Shown here: positions 11,100 through 20,782 of the stretch, piece by piece
Numbering within the stretch: the stretch's first letter is position 1
Layout of the letters: every line of letters begins with the position of its first letter
Position numbers and translations under genes: made by a program
The notes under the pieces: generated by a model
The model's input: the letters and a program-made list of their open reading frames with translations, nothing else
What the model was told of the DNA's origin: nothing
Database searches by the model: none
Source: Immersiella caudata
Lineage: Eukaryota > Ascomycota > Sordariomycetes > Sordariales > Lasiosphaeriaceae
Direction: 5' to 3'
DNA: 64,000 bases
Assembly: GCA_030512335.1 (NCBI GenBank)
Contig: JAULSU010000007.1
Span: forward strand, 1,674,001 to 1,738,000

Positions 11100-11341
11100 T
11101 CCGCGGACAGGAATTGGGGTGTCGGGGCATTCGCGACATGGTTGAGTGGTATTTTTTTTGTCCAGTCAAGCCCTGACCACCGACAAAATGACCGTTGCGC
11201 ACAATAAATACGCCCGCAATGCCTGTGTGTCGGAGACTTGGAGGAAGGCGCGACGCGCTAGTCCGTAAATGGCCATCTGGCTGCTGACATTTCCTCCCTC
11301 GCTCAACAACCCTCTATTCCCCAGATCCGCGGATCCGCGGA
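11100..11341. promoter_or_regulatory. Divergent promoter with three TCCGCGGA palindromes
   Basis: TCCGCGGA occurs at 11100-11107 and twice back to back at 11326-11341; the last two form a perfect 16-bp palindrome. Each carries CCG/CGG half-sites, the triplets bound by Zn2Cys6 proteins. The block sits between the MFS start (10970) and the Zn2Cys6 start (11369), so it is a natural candidate operator for that regulator and its exporter. Binding is inference. Confidence 0.5.
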
Positions 11342-11368
11342 CCTCCCTTCGGCTTCAACACCTCGGAA

Positions 11369-13596
11369 ATGAAACGAAGACTCTCGCCTAGCGCAGATTC
11401 AGCGTCTGCCTCAGCTCGACGGGGGAGGCAACCTCAAGTCTCATGCGATTTTTGCCGGCAGAAGAAGCTGAAATGCGGGCCTCAGAGACCCTGTCTGAAC
11501 TGCCTGACTCGCTCGTTGCCCTGCGACGGAGGCGTTACGCCGCAGCCAGCAGCCATCGATGCAGATTCTCTAAATCCAAACGAAATACTGGAACGCCTGC
11601 GCAGACTCGAGCAAGCTGTCTTTCCCTCTGCTGAGCCAGATGCTCAGCTATGCCCGAACCGAGAAATCACGAATTCTAGGCGTCCAAGCAGAAGTCAAAC
11701 CGCGACCCCTTCAGCCGATCTCGACTACCCTGAAGCCCCCGACGCCTTGGTATGCATTTCTTTCCCCAAAAACTTGGAATTTCCACTATCCAGGCAATTC
11801 GTCTAAATGCTAATATGTGATCCTCTAGCTACCCGGCCATCGCTGTCGACTCACCTTCCGCGTCGCTGGTCCCGCATCGGCTGGCATCTCACTGTTTCGG
11901 TCGCAATGGACGTCCGAAGTTGGGTTGTCTCAGGTTGTCACCCTTCCTGCAAAAGAAGATGCTCTGATACTGTTCGATTACTTTCTCGAAACTGCACACT
12001 TCCTTCCGCACATCATTCGCGCCAGGGCAGTACGGTTGGTCATCTCGGATGTATGCTCCAGGTGCCCGGCGACTGATCAGCCCGGGCTGCCCGGAATTGC
12101 TCAAGTCGCGTTTATCTTGAGCATTTTCGCTACCCGCCGCGTTCTTCTGGGAGAAAGACGCGGCGAGCATCGGTGGACTGTTTCCATCCGAACAAGACGC
12201 TCTTCGCCCCGGACGTCTGTGGCTGAGGACGGCTTGGGATCTGCTAGACAGACTTCGCCAGGCCTCTCTTCCAGCTACACTTGAGGAAGTCCAGGCAAAC
12301 ATCATTCTGTCTGATCTCACATACAACATAGAGGGCTCGTCATCTCGGTTCCGTTTCCTCCACGGCCGCAGTCTGATACTGGCTCGAGAGATGTCCCTGC
12401 ATGCGATTGATGCCAAACCCGGGCCGACGGCGATGAACAAGGAGGAAGGGCAGCACAAGGAGATCCGTCGGAGGGTTTGGTGGTACATTGCATCGTCTGA
12501 GTGGCTGTTGAGCGTCATGGGCGGATGTCTCGACCGGACGTACGCTGTCAACCCTCATCACACGATGGTCAACTTTCCCGCCAACGCCAACAACGACGAC
12601 CCGTCTGCCGCCCAGCCAGCTGGCACAGCGACCGATATGACTTACTTTATCCTTCGAATACGCTTGGCCGAAGCCTGCCGAAAAGTGTCCGATGCCTTTC
12701 CTTTCGGGTCTTCTTGCGAGATCAATGAACTTCCATACGATCGAATCGCTGCGATAAGCCGTCTTTTCGACGAAGCCTACGCCTGGATTCCGCCTTGCCA
12801 CGTACCATCCAGCATGCCGCTCAGTGCGAGAACCGAGCGACGCGTCATCCATCTTGGATTCCATGCGCGTCGCGCCCGTATCTTCCGCCCCTTCCTTCTC
12901 TCGTCATGGCCTAATCAGCAGAAAGACGCTCGCTTCAGTCAATTTCGGGCCCTGTGTCTACATTCCGCCCGCGTCGTCCTCGAAATTGCTTCTGAACTGG
13001 TGCGTGAAGGTTTGGACGCAGGCAAAGCTCGCACCAAATGGAGCGGATGCGTCATTAGCCATTTGTTCATCGCATGTGTGGTCCTGGCCACGCACCCAGC
13101 GCTTACATCCCAAAACAGCCTCAACGACCAAGCCCAGGATCCAGAGGCGGAAGATATCCGATCGGAGCTGAATGATGCACGGCGACTACTAGAGCGGGCG
13201 GCTGAGGTGTCGTCCGTCGCTGGCAACCTCGTGAGAAAGTTGGTGGGCGTCCTGAAGCGTCATCGGGTTCTTCCCACTGTCGCTGCCAGCACTGCCGCTG
13301 AAACACTGGTTGGGGAAAGGGCGGTCAACACAATGACTCCTATCTCAACCAGCCTTTCTGAGAACACAACCACTGTCGTGGACGATAGCAATGATGCTGC
13401 ATGGCTGCCCGCTGGCCAGTTGAACGAAGGTTTTCGCGATGGATCCTGGAGTCTGAGGGACCATAACCAGGGCCAGCCTCTCACGGAGAACTTGGAATGG
13501 GGCGATTTGGTCGGCAGCGCGTTTCCAGATGGCGACGGTTGGGATCAGCTATTTGCTGACCTTGACGCCACGTTTCCTGCACCGTTTTTCAGCTGA
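11369..13596 (+). CDS. Zn2Cys6 transcription factor with fungal-specific TF domain, apparent +1 frameshift
   Basis: Exon 1 is 11369-11749, a 79-nt intron follows (GTATGC...CTCTAG), and the second exon runs from 11829 to a stop at 13596. The zinc cluster is complete: Cys 26, 29, 36, 42, 45 and 52 (Cx2Cx6Cx5Cx2Cx6C). The middle-homology region is clear (RFRFLHGRSLILARE, EIRRRVWWYIASSEWLLS). Between VAFILSIFAT and AAFFWEKDAASIGG the frame shifts by +1 at the CCC of ACCCGCC (12133-12135). One base fewer would give about 715 aa. I tried donor/acceptor pairs around it and found no GT-AG intron that restores phase. It is either an assembly indel or a loss-of-function allele. Likely local regulator of the adjacent exporter and perhaps the terpenoid genes (inference). 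Confidence 0.78.
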
Positions 13597-13792
13597 GGGG
13601 GCGCCACCTGAGCTTATCCCCTGGTGTGCACAATGCGGTAAGAAGACCAGGAGTGGCAGGTCGTAAGCGCGCCTACAGGGTGGAGCGCTGTCAGGCCCCG
13701 CCACCTCCTTAAGTTTTCCGTGACAAAACTAGGCGCGCCGCCCCTCCAACTACATTGCTCAATGTCCAAACCTCAAGCCTGTAGATGAAAAG

Positions 13793-15780
13793 ATGGGTCA
13801 AGATCAACCAGATGGCACATTATGTGTGCATATCCAATTTTCCCATTGCCCGGAGAACGATGAGATCTACGGCACCGACGTCTACCAAGAACTCGACCCG
13901 AGCGATCAACATATTCGCCTCCTGCAAGCACTGAAACCAGACAAGTCCGATCCTGGTGGACTCCTCCGCTTCACCATGGCACAGCGCTTACCAATCTCGG
14001 AGTGTAAGGCGGGAGAAGGCGCCAAGTACCCATTCATCGCCCTGTCGTACTGTGCCGGGAGTCCCTACGATTTCGTCCCAATTTGGGTCGACGGCAAACA
14101 GTTCAACGTCTTCAGGGGGTTATATCTTGCATTGCACAGCCCGTTGCACCACCTCGGGAGGAAAAGGACAACTAGGAGCTCGAATCCACCCCTTTGGATT
14201 TGGGCGGATCAAATCTGTATCAACCAGAGTGACGACGCCGAGAAGACTCAACAGGTTCTCACGATGCGCGACATCTACGAATCGTGTGCATGGGCCTACT
14301 CTTGGCTAGGGCTCACTTCTCAAGTCTCCGAGGGGCTACATAACGTCAACAAGATCGACTACGTCCAGCAGAGTATCGAAAAACATTATGAGGATTAGGG
14401 AGGGCCTACTACCAACGCCCGCGACTACGAGGACATCTGCAGTTGGGTGGTTGCGAGCGTGGAGAAGCTGCACGACATTGGAATCGACTAGGGCACAGTC
14501 AATGCGTTCAACACCAATTCAGCTGAGACGGACAGAGCGAGAGTCCGATGGGCCGTGCGTCTTCTGGAGGCGATACGGCTTTGCCTCCGATGGAACTTGG
14601 ACGTCAACCACGGCGAGCTCATCCCGAAGAAGGACCCAGCCCTTTATATGGGGGCCGAGAGCATCAACACTCTCGCACCTTTGGTGCGAGCGTTGGCCTG
14701 GTTGTGTGAGATAGATATCGGACCCTTTCTGTTTATGCTTGAGAAGAGCGAGAACTGGAAGGACGTTGACAGCTATGCCATCGACTAGCTAATGTTGACG
14801 GCCGGACACTCTGAGGTTAGTGACCCTCTAGACAAGGTTTACGCCTATCTCAATCTCACCACACCGGGATACGATATCATCCCAGACTACAGCCCGGATC
14901 GGACGGAAGCCAAGGTGCACGTCGAGGCAACCTGCGCCTATATCAAGCTCTATAATAGCCTCGACACCCTCTCTTTCGCCGAGGAGAGAACGGCCGACAT
15001 GGGCCCACAGCTGCCATCTTCGGCGTACGACTGGACAATCAGAAAGCCAACGGGAAGTCTCTGGTATCGCGTGCAGGGTGATATAAAGGTTGCACCTACA
15101 GCTTCGGGATCTGTTGGTTGTGAGGCAACGTTCTACTCCCGCAACGATGAGCCCAACAGGGTGCTGGGCGTGTCAGCCGTTTTCGTCGACAAAATCAGCA
15201 ACGCGAAGCTTCAGGTGGGCAACACCATTTCCTCGTACGGGTCCTAGGAGGAATGTCTGGTCTCCTGGCTGGGAGTTGCGGGTCTGAGAGCGGATCTTGG
15301 CAATTGCACGGAACACGAGGCACCTTACCCGCATCACGAGCCCCATACTTTGGTCACTGCATTTTGGTCAACCATGATGCGCGGTCTTCTTGACCCCGAG
15401 GAGATGAAAGAGTGTTGGGAGAATGTGATATCAAGACACGGACCGGAAACCCGCAAAATTGACGGCACGGGACATTGAGATTTCAGAGCACCATACCAGG
15501 GTCGGCAACGGTGTTGACAAAGGCTATCTTACGAGGGCGGAATCGCGCTTCCTCCGTTCCGATGCTGGATATTACGGGATTACGAAGGCGGCCCTGGACA
15601 CATGGGGATGTCATCTGCGTGCTGATTGGGGCCAACATGCCGTTCATACTGCGGCCCTGCCTGGGTGGATACACGCTGGTAGGTGAGGTCTACTTGCAGG
15701 GAATGATGAAGGGGAAAATTATGGGAAAGATGGAAAGTGGAGGCGGAGGGTTCATTGAAGAAGATATGAAGCTTTACTGA
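13793..15780 (+). pseudogene. HET-domain (heterokaryon incompatibility) pseudogene with four in-frame TAG stops
   Basis: Begins at ATG 13793. The HET signature is plain: FIALSYCAG (residues 81-89; usually SYxWG, the Trp is lost), WADQICINQSDDAEKTQQV (137-155) and MRDIYESCAWAYSWLG (158-173). The frame stays open for 561 codons apart from four stops, all TAG, at 14396, 14489, 14786 and 15245 (codons 202, 233, 332, 485); the first other stop is TGA at 15476. Family features continue past each TAG, e.g. SDPLDKVYAYLNL after the third. The C-terminal box SRFLRSDAGYYGI then GDVICVLIGANMPFILRP lies in two other frames, so at least two further +1 shifts occur between 15440 and 15620. HET proteins trigger cell death on fusion of unlike hyphae; this copy cannot make a full product without recoding. 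Confidence 0.82.
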
Positions 15781-16006
15781 TTGAGCAATGTCAGCCAATC
15801 TTCGAGCATGACTCGGATCGGGGCCCCCCCTTTTTGGCTAGACAAAGTGGGCATGCGGGCCAAGGAGTACCCTGCACCCACCACATAAAAGACCGGCTCC
15901 TATCCCAAATTTCAGGAATCCCCTCTACCCCATTTTCGTATCAAACTCAACAAGTCCCTCGGAAATCACTCCTCGTACTATCTTGTCACTGTTGCTGTCA
16001 GACACC

Positions 16007-16753
16007 ATGCCGTCCCTCTCCCAAGCTTCCCTGGCCCTGGCCATCCTCACCTCCGCATGCGCCTCCTTCCTCGTCATGCTCCCTCCCAACCCCACCCCCA
16101 AAACCCCCTCTTCCTCTCCCTCCTCCTCCCAAAACCAAACCACCCCCTCCTCCGATCTCCTCCGCGAATGGGGTCTCGGCCGCCCCAACGCCAGCGCCAT
16201 CATCTTCGCGCCCCCCGTCTTCCTCGCGCTCTACACCGCCCTCCTCGCCTTGACCTACCCCAACATCCCGCCTTCCCTCCTCCGTCACGGAAAAGCCAAC
16301 GGCCTCAACAAGAGCCTCATCACCTGGTCCGCATCCACCGCCATACCCCTGGCGCTGCTACTGTTCGTAGCGGTGCCGCTTCGCGCGGCGGCGTATTGGA
16401 GCTTGGGAAGCAATTTTACGTATACGCTTACCACACCTGATGGGCTTCGTACAGATGGACTTTACGAGTATATTCAGCATCCGGGGTATACTTCTTTTTT
16501 TGTGCTGTGTAGTTGTTTGCTATGGTTGTTTTTTAGGACGGATGGAGCACAGAGTACTTGGTTTTCGCCAGGGGTGTATGGGAAGGTGAGGGTGCTGGAG
16601 AGGGTGGTGATGTTGCCGGTTGTGGTGGGGGTGTTAGGGTATGCGATTTGGGGGAGGGTGGTGCAGGAGGAGGAGATGTTGGAGGGGCTGTTTGGGGGGG
16701 AGTGGAGGGGGTGGAGTGGGAGGACGAAGAGGTTTGTTCCCGGCTTGTTTTGA
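16007..16753 (+). CDS. Isoprenylcysteine carboxyl methyltransferase-like membrane methyltransferase
   Basis: Single exon, 248 aa, ATG at 16007; the in-frame codons before it contain no ATG. A CATAAAAG box lies about 120 bases upstream. Several hydrophobic helices are present (residues 5-24, 65-85, 105-130, 155-170, 190-210). The signature for this family is TDGLYEYIQHPGYTSF near residue 150, the (R/D)xxxYxxxRHPxY SAM-binding pattern with Gln instead of Arg, and a C-terminal EEEMLEGLFGGEW, as in ICMT/PEMT-type proteins. It could methylate a prenylated cysteine or a small lipid or terpenoid; its place 1.1 kb before a terpene synthase makes a tailoring role possible but unproven. The first half of the gene is C-rich and the second half strongly G-rich on the same strand. 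Confidence 0.72.
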   Translation: MPSLSQASLALAILTSACASFLVMLPPNPTPKTPSSSPSSSQNQTTPSSDLLREWGLGRPNASAIIFAPPVFLALYTALLALTYPNIPPSLLRHGKANGLNKSLITWSASTAIPLALLLFVAVPLRAAAYWSLGSNFTYTLTTPDGLRTDGLYEYIQHPGYTSFFVLCSCLLWLFFRTDGAQSTWFSPGVYGKVRVLERVVMLPVVVGVLGYAIWGRVVQEEEMLEGLFGGEWRGWSGRTKRFVPGLF

Positions 16754-17892
16754 GGGTGAGGGTTGGATATGCTGGGCTGATGAGGATTGTGGACAGACGG
16801 AGATAGGTTGAAGGTATCATCATAAACGCTAAATGCTACGAATGTTTGCCTGAGATGTAATTTTGTGTGTGAACTACGATGGATGGATACCATGAATCCA
16901 TACTCAAGGCCCGAGCCTATATGTTGTCCATGTCTCGATGAGAAACAAAAGAGAGAGACAGAAGAGAAGGACGAGTGGTGAGGGGGAAGGTCCAGACCCC
17001 CGTTGTCTGGTGACCAGGACCGGACCTCACCTCCAGCCCCGAAGCTAGTCCGAAGATCCAGTCTCCTGGTGTGATATCCACCTTTGCGCGTAATCGGTGG
17101 GGATGTTCCATCCGGTGACGAGAGCTAGACTTGCATGAGTTGCAGCGTTGGAGTGTTTGTTGAACTACTGATATTTCCGAGTCTGGCATGCGTCTCGCAC
17201 ATCACACATCGGCCTAGTCGCGGGCCGTTGACATCGGCTATGGGAAGATGGAGTACCAGTACAAACCCGCGGGTTTGGGTGGGAGGTGGAGGTGTTGATG
17301 CAGCAGGTTCCAAACCAGGTCAAAGAGGCACATATGCAGCCCAGTTCGTCCACTCATCTCTCGGCCGTAATGCGCTTCATGCAAGCCCTCATCCAACCGT
17401 TCGGTATTGATGCAACCCCTACAATATCAAGGTGGGCCGGTTCGTCAACATGGGACGGGTTTGTTGTCAGTGCGCATCTAGACTTGACGTGATTGACGCC
17501 AGACGATCGCCTTCGTCGAGCCGTCAACACATTAGATCCTTCCACGTCTCATGATGGGCCCATATAGACGTTGATCACATATTGCCGGCCGCTATTTCGG
17601 TCGAGGCGCAGCGCAAGCTTCGTCTTGATGATAGTCATGACCTTATTGTGCCTTCCCCACGACTTAGCGGGGAGGATCCAGGAATGCCGGAGTCTGGGGA
17701 GTCATCCCGAGTGATGGAGCAGATTGGGGGCCTCGGATTTGTCGGGTCTCTCTGAGAGATGGCGAGTATCAATGCGGAGGACACGGTGCTTATATCTAAG
17801 CCGTCGTTCGCCGTGTTCCTTTGCCGCACGGTGTTGCACAACTTGAATGTCTGTAAGAAGTCAATACAAACTCATTCTCAAACTTGAGCAAA
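16754..17892. other. Intergenic region before the terpene synthase
   Basis: No supported gene. A TATATC element near 17792 precedes the terpene synthase start by about 100 bases. Confidence 0.4.
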
Positions 17893-19198
17893 ATGGCTGC
17901 TGTCAAAGTCAAGCTTCCCGACTACCTCGACTTCTGGCCATGGCAGCGTGAGATCAACCCCTACTACGAGGAGGTCAAGCGCGAGGCCACCGCCTGGGGA
18001 CACAGCTTCGGCTTCTTTGACAAGAAGTCTCAAGATGCCTTTGACCGCTGTGCATTTTGCAAGGTCGCTTGCCTCACCTACCCCTACATGAACAGAGGTC
18101 AGTTTTCTTCTTGGCGATCTCGAACTAGAACGTACTACTGACAAAGTCCTCGAAGCCCAAGCCCTCGCCGCCTGCAAGCTCATGGTCCTCTTCTATGTCT
18201 ACGATGAGTTCACCGACATCGAAGGCCCCAAGGTCGGCTCCCAGCTCGCCTCCATCGTCATGGACGCTCTCCGCAACCCGCACAAGCCCCGTCCCGCTGG
18301 GGAGTTTGCCATCGGCGAGCTGGCGCGCCAATTCTGGGCTGAAGCCACCCTGGTCGCCTCCCCCATGGCCCAGCGCCACTTCATCGAAACCTTCCAGGAG
18401 TACGTCGACGCCGTCACCGAGCAGGCCGCAGACCGCGAAGCCGACCGCGTGCGCACCCTGGAGGAATACTGGCCAATTCGTGACCACACCGGCGGCTGCC
18501 CACCCGCGTTTGCCTTCATCGAGCTAGACCTCGACTTTCCCGAGGAGCTGTACCGCTCCCCTGAGCTGGAGAGGCTGCGCGAGATTGCCAACCGGTCCAT
18601 CACCGGCTGCAACGATGTCTACTCGTACAACGTTGAGCGCGCGCGCGGCCATGCGCTGCACAACATTGTAACGGTGGCCATGTATGAGAAGAATATCGAC
18701 GTGCAGGATGCGCTAAAGTGGTTCAACGATTGGCACAACGGCGTCCTTCGGGAATTCCTGGCGCTGCGGGAGGAAGTGGACGTGCTGGTGCGGAAGCAGC
18801 ACGGCGAGGCGGTGGCCAAGCAGGTGCGCTTCTATGTGAATGGGCTAGGGCGGTGGGTGCGCGGCAACGACGATTGGCATTTTGAGGGGCAGCGTCATTT
18901 TGGCGAGATGGGGCTCGAGATCCAGAAGACCAGGGAGGTGCTGATGCTGCCCAAGGTGGACCGGGATGTGGCGCGCCAGGAGATTGCTGCGGGCGGGGAG
19001 CTGTGGGAGAGCAAGAATGTCGCTGGGTTGCAGATTGAAGCCGCGCTGCCGGTGATCGGGCCGGGGGCGACCACGGTGCAGGAGGGTGGGAAGGGGTGGT
19101 GGCACGGCAGGTCGGCGGGTGGCGCCGAGAAGAATGTTGTGGAACGCTTTTCGGGCATGGTGTTGGCCATTGTGGGGTTTTTCCGGAAGCATACGTAG
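17893..19198 (+). CDS. Class I terpene synthase (probable sesquiterpene cyclase)
   Basis: Two exons, 17893-18097 and 18147-19198; the 49-nt intron (GTCAGT, ACTGAC branch, CAAAG) is phase 1 and gives 418 aa. The ATG at 17893 begins MAAVKVKLPDYLDFWPW. Metal-binding motifs are complete: DEFTD at 88-92, of the D(D/E)xxD type, and NDVYSYNVE at 224-232, matching NDxxSxxxE. R180, 44 residues before N224, fits the pyrophosphate-sensor Arg (WPIRDHTGG). The usual C-terminal Arg-Tyr pair appears as QRHF after GNDDWHFEG. Such enzymes ionise a prenyl diphosphate (most often farnesyl) and cyclise it in the cytosol. The product cannot be read from sequence. Nearby P450s, methyltransferase, tyrosinase, exporter and regulator suggest this is the core enzyme of a cluster. 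Confidence 0.88.
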
Positions 19199-20782
19199 TT
19201 GAAAACAGTAGTTCGTAACGATGCCTCAGTAGTAACCAAATCGCCCTGCGTTTTCCCCTCGCTACCATCCTTTCCAGAACGCTTCATGCTTTCCTGATGA
19301 CTGCCTCAATTGCAAACCTGGTCGTGCCTTCCTTGGCATCAGAGATGGGACGAATATCGCCCCTGCCCCCAGCTGCAAATGCCAAGAGATTGTGGGTTCC
19401 GCGGCAGTCAACTCGATTCTCGGTCTTCATTCTTGTTCTTTCCTTCTCCTTCTCCTTCTCCTCCCGAAATCTTCGGCCTCTGGTCTCGACACGTGGCCGT
19501 CTGGTCGCTCATTCCCCGCTCCCTGTGCACCACCACCACCACCCCGCGCATCATCTCCCCGCTATGGTGGATGATGCCAGCTGGCTGACTGTTTTCGACC
19601 GGGGTCACCGGTTAATGAGGGCCGGATGCTGTCGAAATAGCATTGATACGCTCTAGTGGCAGCCCGCGGATCGCCATGCGGCATATGTACCCGCGTTAGT
19701 TTGCTGCCAGTTCAGACTCGGTCCGTCACGCTGCCAATCAGCTACCGACCTCTCCCGTCTCTGCACCTAGTGCCGGATGCGAGCTTCTTAACCCAACCGC
19801 CATTTGGCAACGGCGAAGATAACACGTTGCGGGGTATCATCAGGATTTCTGGATGCCTTGGATGGCTGAGTCGACGACGAATCAACGGCCGACGCACCTC
19901 CTGCTCGCACAGGAATGCATCGGCGAAATGCACTCCTCGCAGGGCCATCTTTCGCCCCCGCTGGGACGGAGATGGTGTGGCCTTCGCATGACGCCGTGAG
20001 CACGAGAGGGGTAGTTCGGCCAAGTCAGAATCCCATATCCTGATTCATTCACCCACATGAAAGAGCAGCATCGCCTCATATCATAGTCGCAACTCTCTGC
20101 TTTGCCGGGAGCTCTCCGACTGGCCTTTCTTATTGTTGCCACGAACGGATGTCCCTAAACGGCACCCCATGCAGAGTCTCTTTGTAGGAGCAGCTGCAGA
20201 TAGCGCTCTCACCGCTGCACATGCGGCTTCTGGGTCACAATCCACCGTTGGTAAGCGAGCTGCTTGCCGCTTGCCGAGGGCACTCGCCCGTGTCCAGGCG
20301 TGTCGGTCAAATCAGAATGCGCTTAGCAACAACCTATCACGAGCTCAGATATCTCGTCGTATCAGAGGCATTGAATTTCGGATAGTTTCCCAGAATGCCC
20401 CACCGCATGTGGTCCTTGCCAGATGGCTGGAGAAGCTCACCAACGGCCCCATATCTGGGTGACTTGAGACCGCCCTCTCGGTTGTACTGGTACACAACAC
20501 AGCTCTGATCAGGCTGCTTTGACACGATGAGCTAACCGTGGTGGTGACAATCAGGAAATATCACAATGCTATCCCGTATCAACTGGTGGGGGGGGGGGGG
20601 TCTCGCTGGCAGGCACCGGCCCAGGAGCTAGCCAATCCCTCGGTATAAAACGATGCTTTGCTTATCGAAGACGGCATGATACCTGGAACCTAGTTCACCA
20701 GATTGCTGGCCGAGCTCTGAGCAGATAAGGTTGTCTTTAACTTTCCCCGGCCAGTTTGTCAGAAGGTTGTTCCAACGCCATC
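19199..20782. other. Intergenic region between terpene synthase and P450
   Basis: No supported gene. It contains a CTTCTC-type pyrimidine microsatellite near 19440-19475 and a 13-base G run at 20588-20600. TATAAAA at 20644-20650 is a good TATA box for the P450, about 135 bases before its ATG. Confidence 0.45.

Noticed and set aside
11326..11341. 16-bp palindrome as a transposon footprint or terminator
   Set aside because: Its position between two divergent promoters, and a third copy of the octamer at 11100, fit a regulator-binding site better.
12136..12140. Possible intron to explain the regulator frameshift
   Set aside because: Donors at GTATGC (12051) and GTGCCC with acceptors at CTCAAG or CTTGAG leave the wrong phase or a stop; no GT-AG pair restores the family sequence.
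15475..15780. Separate 101-aa gene
   Set aside because: It starts with TTG and its sequence (GDVICVLIGANMPFILRP) is the C-terminal box of the HET family, so it is the 3' end of the HET pseudogene.
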